Shown here one piece after another: positions 33,080-43,077 of a stretch of 64,000 nt of DNA. The stretch lies in assembly GCF_003014695.1 (NCBI RefSeq), contig NZ_PYAS01000001.1, forward strand, positions 678,738 through 742,737. The letters are read 5' to 3'. A model generated the notes under the pieces. The model was given only the letters and a program-made list of their open reading frames with translations, searched no databases and was not told the origin of the DNA. Both the position numbers and the translations under genes were made by a program. Source of the DNA: Dyadobacter jiangsuensis (lineage in GTDB: Bacteria; Bacteroidota; Bacteroidia; Cytophagales; Spirosomataceae). Numbering within the stretch: the first letter of the stretch is position 1; each line of letters begins with the position of its first letter.

Positions 33080-36025
33080 ATGAAAGAAGCTTTTAAGTTT
33101 CAATTTATTTTCAGAGTCATGCGGATATCGCTGTGCCAGTTTTTACTTGTGGGATTGTGGGCGCTTGGTACAGCCAAGGCGACCGATGGCCAGGCGCAGG
33201 CGCTTTTGTCCAAAAAAGTGACCGTGGATATCCAGGAACAGGGGATCGAAAACGTGCTGGGAAATCTGGAAAAGCAGGTGAATGGAAAGTTTGTGTACAG
33301 CGCCAAAATGATTGGCAGCGACCGGAAAGTGAGTGTGAAGGCGGCGCAAAAACCACTCTATAAAGTACTGGATGAAACATTGAAACCGCTCGGCTTGCAT
33401 TACCGGGTGACCGACAACCTGATCATCATCAGCCGGTCGGACAAATCGGCGGGCGGGCCTGCGACGAGCATTCGGAGCCGGGAGGCAGGGTATACCGTGT
33501 CGGGGAAGATCACCGACGTCTCGGGCGAAACGCTCAGCGGCGTAACGGTGATACTCAGCCACAACAATCTCGGCGTAGTGACGGACATTAACGGAACGTA
33601 CAGCTTCTCCGACATTCCCGATGGTACTTACACGCTGAACGTCACCAGCATTGGTTTTACGGCGATTAAAAAGGAAATACAGGTGGCCGGCCAGGATGTG
33701 CAGCTGAATATCGAAATGAAGGACGACATTCTGCAATTGCAGGAAATCGTGGTGACGGGTGGTAATCCGAAGAAGAAAATCGAAAGCAGCGTGGCGATCA
33801 CGACTATCAATAATAAAGACATTCAAACCCGCGCGCCGTTGAACAGTACCGACCTCCTGAAAGCGATCCCAGGTCTGACAGTGGAAAGTACTGGAGGCGA
33901 CGGGCCCGGTAACGTGTGGGTACGCGGTTTCCCCCAGCAGGGCGGCTATATTTTCCTCGGGATCATGGAAGATGGTCTGCCGGTACTGCCGACGGGTTTC
34001 AACTCCATTCCTTCTGTCGATCAGTATTATAAGACCGATTTGACCATTAAGAATATCGAAGCCGTGCGCGGTGGTAATGCATCCATCGTGATGGCTAATA
34101 CGCCCGGCGCGGTGATCAATAACCTGAGCTACACCGGTGCGGATAAAACTTACGGCAAGTTTAAGGCTACTACCGGCCTTTCACAGGGCCTCTACCGCCT
34201 CGACGGTAACGTCGGCGGCAAGGTAAGCGACCAGATCCGCTACAACATCGGCGGCTTCTTCCGCACCGATAAGGGCATTGTTCCTCCCGGCTACACAGCC
34301 AACCAGGGTGGTCAGTTGAAAGGCAATATGACTTTCAATTTCAAAAACCAGAAAGGCTTCGTGCGGGTTTATGGTAAGTATCTCAATGACAAGGTACAAT
34401 GGATGCTGACGAGCTTTTATCCTTACGACGGAACGGGCAAGCCTACCAAAACCGATAATTTCGACATGGTAACCCAGTCGCTGGCGACGGTGGATACCAA
34501 GTTCAGCTATACCGACGCCAATGGCGTGACGCGCAACTACGATTTCGCCGACGGCATCCACACCAAGCAGGGCGCGGGCGGTTTCCAGTTCAACTACCTG
34601 CTCGATAACGGCTGGGAAGTGAATAACAATTTCCGCTACCAGCACACCAACCGCACGGTGACCGCGGGTATTCCGGCAAGCATTATAACCTACAACGGAT
34701 CGACACCTTATTATTACCTGGATGGCTCAGAGGCCGGTTTGAAAGCGGGAGACCGGATTGTGAATGTGACCGGCATCGGCCAGCAGGGTAAGGATGTGCA
34801 GATCGTGGATTACCTGGATTTTAAGAAGTCGATCAGTAACCATAATGTAGGCTTCGGCGTGGGTATTCACCAGTTCAACCGCAACGACGGCCCGAACTAT
34901 AATTTCTCTTACCAGCAGGAGTTTAAAGAAAATCCTAAAAGGCTGCTGACCTCGCCAACCGGTGCGAAAATCACGGCTACCAACCTGGCTACGGTCATCG
35001 GCGATACGCGTACATTGTCTGCCTATGCATCCGATGAGATTACTTTGAACCCCAAATGGCGCCTCGACCTCGGTGCGCGCATCGATAACCAGAATGTGGA
35101 TGGAAAACGTCCGTTCTACGCATTCAAAGCCGACGGCACGCCGGATTATACCAAAGGTGCCGGTCTGACGATCGCGGGTTATACCGATTACTCCGAAACG
35201 ATCACCAACTGGGCGGCCACCGCAGGTTTGAACTACAAAATCAACAACGAAGCGGCGCTCTTCGCGCGTGCTACCCGTGCCTATAATGCGCCTACGATCG
35301 CGGATTACAACGCTACCGCGTACGATCCCGCGAAGATCAAGAAACGTCCTGTGTACCTGGGTGAAGTGGGGGTGAAGTATGCAAAAAACGACTTTTCACT
35401 GTTTGCTTCTGCCAGCTATTCCGCGATCAAGAATGTGTCGTTGTCCATCACCGTGCCGACCATTTCCTCAGGTAACCAGGTACTCGTCGCATTCGGCTCA
35501 ACCCGCACTTACAGCGCTGAGTTCGAGGCTTCTTACAAGCTGACCAAGGCTTTGAGCCTTCGCTGGACCGGTACTTTGCAGGATTCGAAATACACCGATT
35601 ATACCGCGAACACGAACACCAACTCGGCTATCATGGCGATCCTGGGCGATACCACTTACAGCTTCACAGGCAAGCGTACCGAGCGTGTCCCGGTTTTCAA
35701 TACTGAATTGTCGGCCACTTACGATTACAAAAAATTCAATATTTACCTGGCAGGAAACTACATCGGATCGCGGTTTACGTCTCCGAGCGACAGCTACAAG
35801 CTGCCGGCCTATGTGCTCATGAAAGGTGGCGCAGGTTACAACTTTACCAAGGCGATCAATGCCCGTTTCTGGGTGGATAACCTGCTCAATGCAAGGGTGT
35901 TGACGGAAGGCGATGTGCGCGGTGACCAGTTCCGCAACTTTGCCGCCGTGGAAAAAGGAACAATGATGCCGGGACGCACAATTCTCCCGAGGAGTTTTTG
36001 GCTCTCGTTGTCTTACGAGTTTTAA
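33080..36025 (+). CDS. STN-domain TonB-dependent outer-membrane receptor
   Basis: I start at ATG 33080 (MKEAFKFQFIFRVMRISLCQF); the frame is open further upstream but through the leader hairpin. The 981-residue protein has a signal peptide, an STN secretin/TonB short domain (VTVDIQEQGIENVLGNLEKQ), a carboxypeptidase-like domain (GYTVSGKITDVSGETLSGVT), a plug (LQEIVVTGGNPKKKIESSVA, DLLKAIPGLTVESTGGDG) and a barrel ending in PRSFWLSLSYEF. The STN domain signals through the FecR protein encoded before it. No SusD gene follows; the plug and barrel look more like siderophore/cobalamin-type or carbohydrate receptors of the CirA-like class than classical SusC. The ligand is unknown, but the downstream sugar dehydrogenase and isomerase suggest a carbohydrate. 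Confidence 0.9.
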   Translation: MKEAFKFQFIFRVMRISLCQFLLVGLWALGTAKATDGQAQALLSKKVTVDIQEQGIENVLGNLEKQVNGKFVYSAKMIGSDRKVSVKAAQKPLYKVLDETLKPLGLHYRVTDNLIIISRSDKSAGGPATSIRSREAGYTVSGKITDVSGETLSGVTVILSHNNLGVVTDINGTYSFSDIPDGTYTLNVTSIGFTAIKKEIQVAGQDVQLNIEMKDDILQLQEIVVTGGNPKKKIESSVAITTINNKDIQTRAPLNSTDLLKAIPGLTVESTGGDGPGNVWVRGFPQQGGYIFLGIMEDGLPVLPTGFNSIPSVDQYYKTDLTIKNIEAVRGGNASIVMANTPGAVINNLSYTGADKTYGKFKATTGLSQGLYRLDGNVGGKVSDQIRYNIGGFFRTDKGIVPPGYTANQGGQLKGNMTFNFKNQKGFVRVYGKYLNDKVQWMLTSFYPYDGTGKPTKTDNFDMVTQSLATVDTKFSYTDANGVTRNYDFADGIHTKQGAGGFQFNYLLDNGWEVNNNFRYQHTNRTVTAGIPASIITYNGSTPYYYLDGSEAGLKAGDRIVNVTGIGQQGKDVQIVDYLDFKKSISNHNVGFGVGIHQFNRNDGPNYNFSYQQEFKENPKRLLTSPTGAKITATNLATVIGDTRTLSAYASDEITLNPKWRLDLGARIDNQNVDGKRPFYAFKADGTPDYTKGAGLTIAGYTDYSETITNWAATAGLNYKINNEAALFARATRAYNAPTIADYNATAYDPAKIKKRPVYLGEVGVKYAKNDFSLFASASYSAIKNVSLSITVPTISSGNQVLVAFGSTRTYSAEFEASYKLTKALSLRWTGTLQDSKYTDYTANTNTNSAIMAILGDTTYSFTGKRTERVPVFNTELSATYDYKKFNIYLAGNYIGSRFTSPSDSYKLPAYVLMKGGAGYNFTKAINARFWVDNLLNARVLTEGDVRGDQFRNFAAVEKGTMMPGRTILPRSFWLSLSYEF

Positions 36026-36119
36026 TACTGATGGATGAAAGGAGGGTGGGGGAGCAATCCCCTGCTTTCCGCTTTTGATGCGCATTCAATGAAAGTCATA
36101 TATTAAATGGTTCACTTTG

Positions 36120-39020
36120 ATGTACATACCTATGCTCAAACCTATCCCGCGCAAAAGCCTCATCGCATCGGTCCGCTGGTCAGCCAAACTGATCACGGTT
36201 GCCGCCCTCGCTGCATTCACAATGCAGGACACTGTCACCAAACCTGACGAAAGCCGTTTCACGCCGGTAGTCCTGGCCGACAACCTCGATGAACCGATGG
36301 CATTCGAAGTGTTGCCCGACGGCAGCTCCTACATCATCGAGCGGAAGGGTACTTTGAAAAAATACAATCCGTCGACCAAAACGACCGAACTCATCACGAC
36401 CATTCCGGTTAATACCAAGTATGTGAGCAAGGAAGGTGTTTCGCGTGAAGCGGAAGAAGGTTTGATGGGCATTACCCTTGATCCGAATTTTGCCAAAAAT
36501 CATTGGATTTACCTCTATTACGCTCACCCGACCGAGAAAAAGCACATTCTCGCCCGTTGGGACCTGGTGGATGATCAACTCGTGGAAAGCACGAAGAAAG
36601 TGATGCTCGAAGTGACGACTCAGCGCGAAGTATGCTGCCATACCGGCGGCGGTATGACCTGGGACAAGGACGGGAACCTCTTCCTGACCGTCGGCAACAA
36701 TACCGGCAACGACCGCGCCGCACAAACCGACGAACGCCCCGGCCGCGAAAGCTGGGACGACCAGGGACATGCGGGTAATACCAACGATTTGCGGGGCAAA
36801 ATTCTGCGCATTCACCCGGAGGCGGACGGTACCTACACCATTCCCGAGGGTAACCTTTATCCGAAAGGCACTGCCAAAACCCGGCCGGAAATTTATTCGA
36901 TGGGCCATCGCAACCCGTGGCGCATTTCGGTGGACAGCAAGACGGGCTACATTTACTGGGGAGAAGTGGGGCCCGATGCCAACGAGGATTCCGAGATCGG
37001 ACCGAGGGGGTATGACGAGCTGAACCAGGCGCGTAAGCCGGGCAATTTCGGCTGGCCGTGGTTCGTGGGCAATGACCAGGCATTTCCGGTGTTCGATTAT
37101 GCCAATAATAAACCCGGAGAGAAGAAAGACCCTAAAAATCTCGTGAACACTTCGCCGAACAATACCGGTTTGAAAGAGTTGTATCCAACGGCGCCGAGCT
37201 TCATTTACTATCCTTACGGCGTTTCCGAAAAATTCCCGCTCGTGGGCTCAGGCTCGCGCAGCGCAACGGGCGGCCCGGTTTACCACCGCTCCGATTTCAA
37301 GGCGCCGAAACGTCCGTGGCCGGCCTATTATGAAAACAAATGGATCGCCGCCGACTTCTCCCGCGGCTGGATCATGGCCATTACCATGAATGCGCAGGGC
37401 GATTATGAATCGATGGAACGCGTATTGCCAAGCTATCACCCGGTGCAGCCGATTGATATCAAATTCGGGCCGGACGGTGATTTGTATATTCTCGAATACG
37501 GAAGCAACTGGTTCCGGAAAAGCGATAATTCACGCCTGGTGCGTATCGAGTACAACGGCGGCAACCGTAAACCTGTGGTGGCAGCTTCGGTAGAGAAAAA
37601 AGGCGGAACTGTGCCGTTTGAGACGGTATTGTCGTCCAAAGGCACGAAGGACTTCGATAACGATGCATTGAAATACAGCTGGAAAGTGACCAGCCCCGGC
37701 GTGGCACCGAAGGTATTTACCAGCGAAAACCCGACGGTGAAATTCGATAAGGCGGGTGTTTACACCGCCACGCTCACGGTTACTGATTCCAAAGGGGCTA
37801 GCAACAGCCAGTCGGTGCGCATTATAGCGGGCAACGAGCCGCCGAAGGTAGCTATCAAACTGGACGGTAACAGCACGTTTTTCTTCCCGAACAAGCCGGT
37901 CGGTTACGCAGTGAGTATTTCGGATAAGGAAGACGGCAGCACCGCCGATGGCAAAATCAAGGCTAACCAGGTGGCTGTGAGCATCGACTACACCGCGGAA
38001 GGCTTCGACTACGCCGAAGTCGCCCAGAGCCAGCGCAGCGTCGATGCGACCACGCAATTTGCGGTAGCGCAGACACTGATGGGTAAAAGTGACTGTAAAG
38101 TGTGCCACCAGCCGAATACCAAGTCGGTAGGGCCTTCATTTGCGGACGTTTCCAATAAGTACAAAGCCGATCCCGGCGCATTGGACAAGCTTGTGAAGAA
38201 GGTACTGGAAGGCGGCTCGGGCGTGTGGGGCGAAGTGGCGATGGCCGCGCACCCGGCATTGCCTGTCGCAGATGCAGAAGTGATTGTGAAATATATTCTG
38301 AACAGCACCGAAAAGACGCTTTCGACTTTGCCGCTGGAAGGACAATACACCCCGCAGATCCCGAAAGCCGATAATGGCAAAGGCTCGGTCATCATTCGCG
38401 CAGCCTACACCGACCGTCCTGTGGGCACCACCAAGGCAGTACCCGCCCAAACCACCGAGGAAATGATCGTGCTCCGCAGTCCAGAACTCAATGCAGCCGA
38501 GGCGCCGGTGACCAAGGGCGTCGAAACCAAGGCATTGGGTGTGGCCGGACAAGGTTTTGCCGTAGTCGCATTTGAAAACAGCTACATCGCATTCCCGTCC
38601 ATCGACCTCACCGGCATTGATTCCCTCGAACTCAACGCGGCCGCCCAACAACGTGAAGGCAGTGTGGGAGGAACCATCGAAATCCGCCTCGGCTCGCCGA
38701 CAGGCACACTGATCGGACAGCAAAAACTGGCCGTTGCGAAGCCGGTGGATGTGGCTAAAATGATGGCTGAATTGGAAAATGGTGCCAAGAAAGAAGGTGC
38801 TGGTTCGGGCACCGCTTCGACGGGCTCGCCGGGGACTAATCCCGCACAAACGGCACCGAAACCTGCCCCGGCACCGCGTAACCGTTTCGCCCAGCCTCCG
38901 GTGCGCATAGCGCTGCAACCCACGACCGGTAAACAGGATATTTACCTCGTATTCCGGAATGCAGAAGCCAAGCCGATCGAGCCGCTGATGTCTTTCTCCA
39001 AAATCAAGTTTAAAAATTAA
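36120..39020 (+). CDS. PQQ-type sugar dehydrogenase with PKD, cytochrome c and C-terminal jelly-roll domains
   Basis: The 966-residue exported protein begins at ATG 36120 (36132 is also possible) with a hydrophobic signal (LITVAALAAFTM). Residues about 50-480 form the six-blade glucose/sorbosone dehydrogenase propeller: CCHTGGGMTWDKDGNLFLTV, NDLRGKILRIHPEADG, YSMGHRNPWRI and WGEVGPDANEDSE. A PKD domain follows (about 500-575, DNDALKYSWKVTS, GVYTATLTVTDSKGASNSQ). A class I cytochrome c comes next, with heme motif C659-KVC-H663 and a distal methionine candidate in EVAMAAHP. A CBM6-like jelly-roll closes it, interrupted by a Gly/Pro/Ala-rich insert (GSGTASTGSPGTNPAQTAPK). Electrons from sugar oxidation could pass to the fused heme. 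It is 94 bp after the receptor gene. Confidence 0.9.
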   Translation: MYIPMLKPIPRKSLIASVRWSAKLITVAALAAFTMQDTVTKPDESRFTPVVLADNLDEPMAFEVLPDGSSYIIERKGTLKKYNPSTKTTELITTIPVNTKYVSKEGVSREAEEGLMGITLDPNFAKNHWIYLYYAHPTEKKHILARWDLVDDQLVESTKKVMLEVTTQREVCCHTGGGMTWDKDGNLFLTVGNNTGNDRAAQTDERPGRESWDDQGHAGNTNDLRGKILRIHPEADGTYTIPEGNLYPKGTAKTRPEIYSMGHRNPWRISVDSKTGYIYWGEVGPDANEDSEIGPRGYDELNQARKPGNFGWPWFVGNDQAFPVFDYANNKPGEKKDPKNLVNTSPNNTGLKELYPTAPSFIYYPYGVSEKFPLVGSGSRSATGGPVYHRSDFKAPKRPWPAYYENKWIAADFSRGWIMAITMNAQGDYESMERVLPSYHPVQPIDIKFGPDGDLYILEYGSNWFRKSDNSRLVRIEYNGGNRKPVVAASVEKKGGTVPFETVLSSKGTKDFDNDALKYSWKVTSPGVAPKVFTSENPTVKFDKAGVYTATLTVTDSKGASNSQSVRIIAGNEPPKVAIKLDGNSTFFFPNKPVGYAVSISDKEDGSTADGKIKANQVAVSIDYTAEGFDYAEVAQSQRSVDATTQFAVAQTLMGKSDCKVCHQPNTKSVGPSFADVSNKYKADPGALDKLVKKVLEGGSGVWGEVAMAAHPALPVADAEVIVKYILNSTEKTLSTLPLEGQYTPQIPKADNGKGSVIIRAAYTDRPVGTTKAVPAQTTEEMIVLRSPELNAAEAPVTKGVETKALGVAGQGFAVVAFENSYIAFPSIDLTGIDSLELNAAAQQREGSVGGTIEIRLGSPTGTLIGQQKLAVAKPVDVAKMMAELENGAKKEGAGSGTASTGSPGTNPAQTAPKPAPAPRNRFAQPPVRIALQPTTGKQDIYLVFRNAEAKPIEPLMSFSKIKFKN

Positions 39021-39029
39021 CCTTAAAAC

Positions 39030-39980
39030 ATGGAAATAATGAGTAATACCATAAACAGAAGAAACTTCCTCGCCCGTGCGGGTGCCATGGCTGCCGGTAC
39101 GCTGATGCTGCCTTCACTAGCCGAAGCAGCCCGTCAGGCAGGTGTAATGCTCGCCGACAAGCCGGCCGGTATCCAGCTTTTCACGGTTTTTGAAAAAATG
39201 AATACCGATCCCAAAGGCACATTGGAGCAGATCGCCAAAATCGGGTACAAGGAAATCGAATCCGCATTCAGCACGCGGGGGAAATATTATGGCTACGAGC
39301 CGAAGGAGTTCAAGGCATTGGTGGAAAGCCTCGGTATGACCTGGCGAGCGCACCACGCGCTGGGAGCGCCGTTTAAAATGCCTCCCGGCCGCAAGCTGCC
39401 CACCGGTTCCGACGGCAAGCCCATCACCATTCCGCCGATGAAAAACCTCCGCGATAACTATCAGGAGCTGGTGGACGATGCGGCCTCGGCAGGCCTGAGC
39501 TATCTCGTATGCGCGAGCACGCCCGTAGCCACGACCGACGAAATCAAGAGCTCTATTGAAGTTTTCCAGAAAACAGGGGAAGCCGCGAAAAAGGCGGGCC
39601 TCCAATTTGCTTACCATAACCACGCTACCGAGTTCGACCCGGTGGACGGCGGCAAAACGCCTTACGAACTTGTACTATCACAAACCGATAAGGACCTCGT
39701 GAAAATGGAGCTCGACCTCGCCTGGGCTACCAAAGCCAAAAAAGATCCGGTTGCATTATTCAAGGAGCATCCGGGCCGCTTCCCGCTTTGGCACGTGAAG
39801 GATATCAAGGCCGATTTGTCGACCATTACCGCGGTAGGAACCGGCGTGGTGGAGTTTAAACGGATTTTTGAAGCCGCGCAAATCGCCGGGTTGAAGCATT
39901 TCTTCGTAGAGTACGACCTGGCACCGGGCATCGAAACCGTGGAGACTTGCTATCAAAACTTGCAAAAAATCCTGGCCTGA
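39030..39980 (+). CDS. Tat-exported sugar phosphate isomerase/epimerase-like TIM barrel protein
   Basis: The 316-residue protein carries a twin-arginine signal (NRRNFLARAGAMAAGTLMLP, about residues 8-27). A xylose-isomerase-like (AP endonuclease 2) barrel follows: GIQLFTVFEKMNTDPKGTLE, IGYKEIESAF, FAYHNHATEFDPVDGG, KMELDLAWATKA, WHVKDIKADLS and HFFVEYDLAPGIET. Histidine, glutamate and aspartate positions fit a divalent-metal site. Cytoplasmic relatives isomerise sugars or inositols; exported ones in Bacteroidota often neighbour Gfo/Idh or PQQ dehydrogenases, as here (9 bp gap). It probably acts in the periplasm on the product or substrate of the upstream dehydrogenase, which is inference. A terminator follows. 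Confidence 0.9.
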   Translation: MEIMSNTINRRNFLARAGAMAAGTLMLPSLAEAARQAGVMLADKPAGIQLFTVFEKMNTDPKGTLEQIAKIGYKEIESAFSTRGKYYGYEPKEFKALVESLGMTWRAHHALGAPFKMPPGRKLPTGSDGKPITIPPMKNLRDNYQELVDDAASAGLSYLVCASTPVATTDEIKSSIEVFQKTGEAAKKAGLQFAYHNHATEFDPVDGGKTPYELVLSQTDKDLVKMELDLAWATKAKKDPVALFKEHPGRFPLWHVKDIKADLSTITAVGTGVVEFKRIFEAAQIAGLKHFFVEYDLAPGIETVETCYQNLQKILA

Positions 39981-40001
39981 TAGTTTCAAGACCAGGATTT
40001 C

Positions 40002-40037
40002 AAAGCACACGTCAGTTTATCTGGCGTGTGCTTTTTT
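40002..40037 (+). terminator. Rho-independent terminator after sugar isomerase
   Basis: AAAGCACACG (40002-40011) pairs with CGTGTGCTTT (40025-40034), with inner CAG/CTG pairing and a T-run. It separates the isomerase from the convergent fucosidase. Confidence 0.88.
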
Positions 40038-40059
40038 GCATTAGGGCCGTGTGTTTCGG

Positions 40060-41793
40060 TCAGGGAGCCGGAGGAAACAACTGGAACTCGTTCACCCCGA
40101 AATAGCCGTGGTAATCCTGGATGGCGAGTCGGAACTTCTGCGCTTTTACGGGGGCGACGGCCTTGTCCCAATCGCCCATTTTCGTGTCCTGCGCCAGCGA
40201 AACCCACTCATTGCCTTTTAAATACAATACTTCGAACTTTTTGATCTCCGATTGTCCGTATTTCGACTCGCCGAGCTTGATGCGGCCTACCGTCTCGGGC
40301 TTGCCCAGATCCACTTCCAGCCAGCCGGTCGGTTCGTACAGCGCCATGATTTCGGGCGACTGGTAATGCAGGTTTTTGCCATAATATTTCGAAAAGTCTA
40401 CATCCTTCCGGCGCCCGATTTTCCATGCTGTTTTCGGATTGTCGTCAAATGCGGCCGAGGCATCGTGATAAAACTGGCCTACCGCGCTGGAAGCCGTGGC
40501 CTTGTGTGCGTAAGCGAGGGAGCCGGACGTAGGCAATGGCGCAGTCGGCGCGATGGTCGACGCATCTTTGTCGAGCGTCAGCACGGCAATGGTGGCGACC
40601 GGGTCGATTTTGCCGGAAGGGTAGCTGAGGCTGATGCTTTTATTGTTTTGGTTAAACTGAACGGGAGTGCCGTCGAGCAGCTTCGCACTCAATATTTTGG
40701 CTGGAATAGCCGGTAATGCGAGTGTGGTTTTTCCGGCATTCAGCAAATGGACAAATACCTGCTTGCCGCGATAGGAGCTTACATAATCGGGCGCCGGGGT
40801 GAACACGCCGCCTTTGGTGTTGTAAATCGCCATTTGGTTTTTCGCGATCCAGTCGCCCATTTCACGCGCCCTCGCGGCAAAATCAGCTGGGAACACGCCC
40901 GTACTGTCGGGGCCGATGTTGAAGAGCAGGTTACCATTGCCGCCTACGCAGCGGAGCAGGGTATGCACCGATTCTTTCAAATCGCGGGGCTTGTCGCCGA
41001 ACCGCCATGCCCATTGATGGCCCATGTTGGTGCAGGTTTCCCAGGGTACTTTACCGTAGCCGGCCACAAAACCCTCGGGTGTTGCATAGTCGGCGTACCG
41101 GCCCACGTAGGCGTGCGACTCGTCCGGAGTGAAAGGTTCGAGGCGGTTGTTGATGATGATCTCCGGTTGAAGCTTACGTGCGAGGTCGTACACTTTCTTA
41201 GGCTCGACGGGCGTCGGCCAGCCTTCATAGTCGATCCATAGCAGGCTGATTTTGCCGTAATTGGTTAGCAGCTCGCGCACCTGTTCGAGCGCGCGCTCGG
41301 CGAAAACGCCGTTGGTTTGCGGGTTACGGCAATCGGGGTCCTTCCAGTCGGCTACGGAAAAATACCAGCCGATGGGCATATTGGCTTCATGCGCAGCCTG
41401 GGCGAGCTCCTTGCACACGTCGCGGCCGAAGGGCGTGTGCATGATGTTGTAATTGTTGGTTTTGGTGTCGAAAAGCGAGAAGCCGTCGTGGTGCTTGGCG
41501 GTGAGTACCATGTATTTCATGCCCGAAGCCTGCGCAAGCGCTACCCATTCTTTGGCATTGAAGCGGGTAGGGTTGAAATCGCGGTACAGCGAATCGTATC
41601 GGGCTTTGCCATATCCCTCGCGTGACCAGCTGATTTCCTTCCCAATGCGGGAAACCGGTCCCCAGTGTATGAAAAGGCCCATTTTTGCATCCTGCCACCA
41701 TTTCAGGCGCTGTGCTTTGGGTATTTCGGTTTGCGAGAATCCGGGCAGGGTGAGTGCCGCCGACAGGAGTAATGTCAGTATGTTTTTTTTCAT
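40060..41793 (-). CDS. Alpha-L-fucosidase (GH29) with C-terminal discoidin-like domain
   Basis: Starting at ATG 41793 (MKKNILTLLLSAALTLPGFS), the 577-residue exported enzyme should cleave terminal L-fucose. GH29 marks are KWWQDAKMGLFIHWGPVS near the N-terminus, YMVLTAKHHDGFSLFDT, GWYFSVADWKDPD, LLTNYGKISLLWIDYEGW (with the nucleophile aspartate in WIDY) and LLFNIGPDSTGVFP. A beta domain follows, then an F5/8-type (CBM32-like) module from about residue 455 (AYKATASS-like region, AFDDNPKTAWKIG, GWLEVDLGKPETVGRIKLGE). It lies 24 bp after the fucose permease gene, at the 3' end of the fucose operon. No lipobox is visible, so it is periplasmic or secreted. Confidence 0.95.
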   Translation of the reverse strand: MKKNILTLLLSAALTLPGFSQTEIPKAQRLKWWQDAKMGLFIHWGPVSRIGKEISWSREGYGKARYDSLYRDFNPTRFNAKEWVALAQASGMKYMVLTAKHHDGFSLFDTKTNNYNIMHTPFGRDVCKELAQAAHEANMPIGWYFSVADWKDPDCRNPQTNGVFAERALEQVRELLTNYGKISLLWIDYEGWPTPVEPKKVYDLARKLQPEIIINNRLEPFTPDESHAYVGRYADYATPEGFVAGYGKVPWETCTNMGHQWAWRFGDKPRDLKESVHTLLRCVGGNGNLLFNIGPDSTGVFPADFAARAREMGDWIAKNQMAIYNTKGGVFTPAPDYVSSYRGKQVFVHLLNAGKTTLALPAIPAKILSAKLLDGTPVQFNQNNKSISLSYPSGKIDPVATIAVLTLDKDASTIAPTAPLPTSGSLAYAHKATASSAVGQFYHDASAAFDDNPKTAWKIGRRKDVDFSKYYGKNLHYQSPEIMALYEPTGWLEVDLGKPETVGRIKLGESKYGQSEIKKFEVLYLKGNEWVSLAQDTKMGDWDKAVAPVKAQKFRLAIQDYHGYFGVNEFQLFPPAP

Positions 41794-41817
41794 GATATTA
41801 AAATTCAAATCAATGCT

Positions 41818-43077
41818 TTAAACCTGCGTTGTGCTTGCCCGCTGTACTATCACATGACCTGCCCGGGCGTAATACACGAGGTAGATGTAGCATAATGCGG
41901 GTATTATGAATGCTTTTTGTATCCCAAAACCATCGGACAGCAGTCCCATGACGGGCGGTATTACAGCCCCGCCCACAATGCTCATGATGATCAGCGAAGA
42001 GCCGGTTTTGGTGTAAACCCCCAAATTCTTAATGCTGAGTGTGAACAGGATAGGGTACATGACCGAGGTGAACAACCCCACCAGCGCCAATGCATACACC
42101 GACACATAACCGGTACTCGTCATGGAAACGCCCACCAATATCAATGCAGCCACCGAGCAAAATGCCAGGATCAATGGCGGGTTGGCCTTGCGGAGCAGAT
42201 ATGCCCCGGCCAGTCGCCCGGTGAGCACCAATGCCATGTACAATGTGATAAACAATGCCGCGCGTTGCTCGGTAAGCCCCGGAATGCCCGATGCCTTTGC
42301 GTAGCGGATCAGGAAACTCACAATGCCCACTTCCGCGCCGAGGTAGCAGAACACGCCCAAAGCCCCAAGTACTGTATGGCGGAATTTCAGGACGTCGCGG
42401 ATGCTGCCGGCATGGCCATCTTCGCCTGCTATTTTGGGTAGTTTAATAAAATATAGTAAAAGGCCTATTGCCAGAAACAAACCGCCAAGGCTCAGATAGG
42501 GCGTTTTGACCAGTTGGGCTTCGGCATTCAGGTACGTGCTCAGCTGCGCGGCATCGAACCCGGCGACGGTTTCGGGAGCCACTTCCGTGGCGTGGAGCAA
42601 GAAGCGGCTGCCGATGAAAGGCCCGAGCGTAGCACCCACCGAGCCCACTGCCGAGGCAAGGCTCAGCCGGCTCGAAGCGCGCTCAGGATCGCCAAGGACG
42701 GAAATGTAAGGTGTGGCGGTCACTTCCAGGAAGGTAAATCCGGCGGCCATGATGAACAATGCGCCCAGGAACAGCGGGTAGTAGCGGGTGTCGGCGGCGG
42801 GAAAGAACAGGAACGCGCCCGCCGCGGCTGTGAGTAGCCCGGTAACCATGCCCGCCTTGTAGCCGAACCGGCCGATAAACTGCCCCACGGGCAATGCCAG
42901 CAGGAAATACCCGCCAAAAAACGCCGATTGCACGAGCGACGATTGGAAGTCGGTAAGCTGGCAGGCCCGCTTCAAATGCGGGATCAGTACGTCGTTGATA
43001 TTCCGGCTGAGGTTCCAGATAAACATCAGGCTCATCACGACCAGAAGCGGTACCACTACCGTTTTGCTGTTTTTCAT
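41818..43077 (-). CDS. fucP: L-fucose:H+ symporter-like MFS permease
   Basis: The 419-residue protein with 12 helices starts at ATG 43077 (MKNSKTVVVPLLVVMSLMF). FucP hallmarks are the first-helix FIWNLSRNINDVLIPHLKRA, GGYFLLALPVGQFIGRFGYK and AGFTFLEVTATPYISVLGDP, close to the F-x-E-T/V-x-x-NPY-like motif of the FucP/GluP group, plus GGAVIPPVMGLLSDG near the C-terminus. It imports fucose across the inner membrane. Its start codon overlaps the mutarotase stop by four bases (ATGA), so the two are translationally coupled. A longer in-frame version back to 43182 overlaps the mutarotase and is rejected. Fucose is assigned from context with the GH29 and fuconate enzymes. Confidence 0.9.
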   Translation of the reverse strand: MKNSKTVVVPLLVVMSLMFIWNLSRNINDVLIPHLKRACQLTDFQSSLVQSAFFGGYFLLALPVGQFIGRFGYKAGMVTGLLTAAAGAFLFFPAADTRYYPLFLGALFIMAAGFTFLEVTATPYISVLGDPERASSRLSLASAVGSVGATLGPFIGSRFLLHATEVAPETVAGFDAAQLSTYLNAEAQLVKTPYLSLGGLFLAIGLLLYFIKLPKIAGEDGHAGSIRDVLKFRHTVLGALGVFCYLGAEVGIVSFLIRYAKASGIPGLTEQRAALFITLYMALVLTGRLAGAYLLRKANPPLILAFCSVAALILVGVSMTSTGYVSVYALALVGLFTSVMYPILFTLSIKNLGVYTKTGSSLIIMSIVGGAVIPPVMGLLSDGFGIQKAFIIPALCYIYLVYYARAGHVIVQRASTTQV

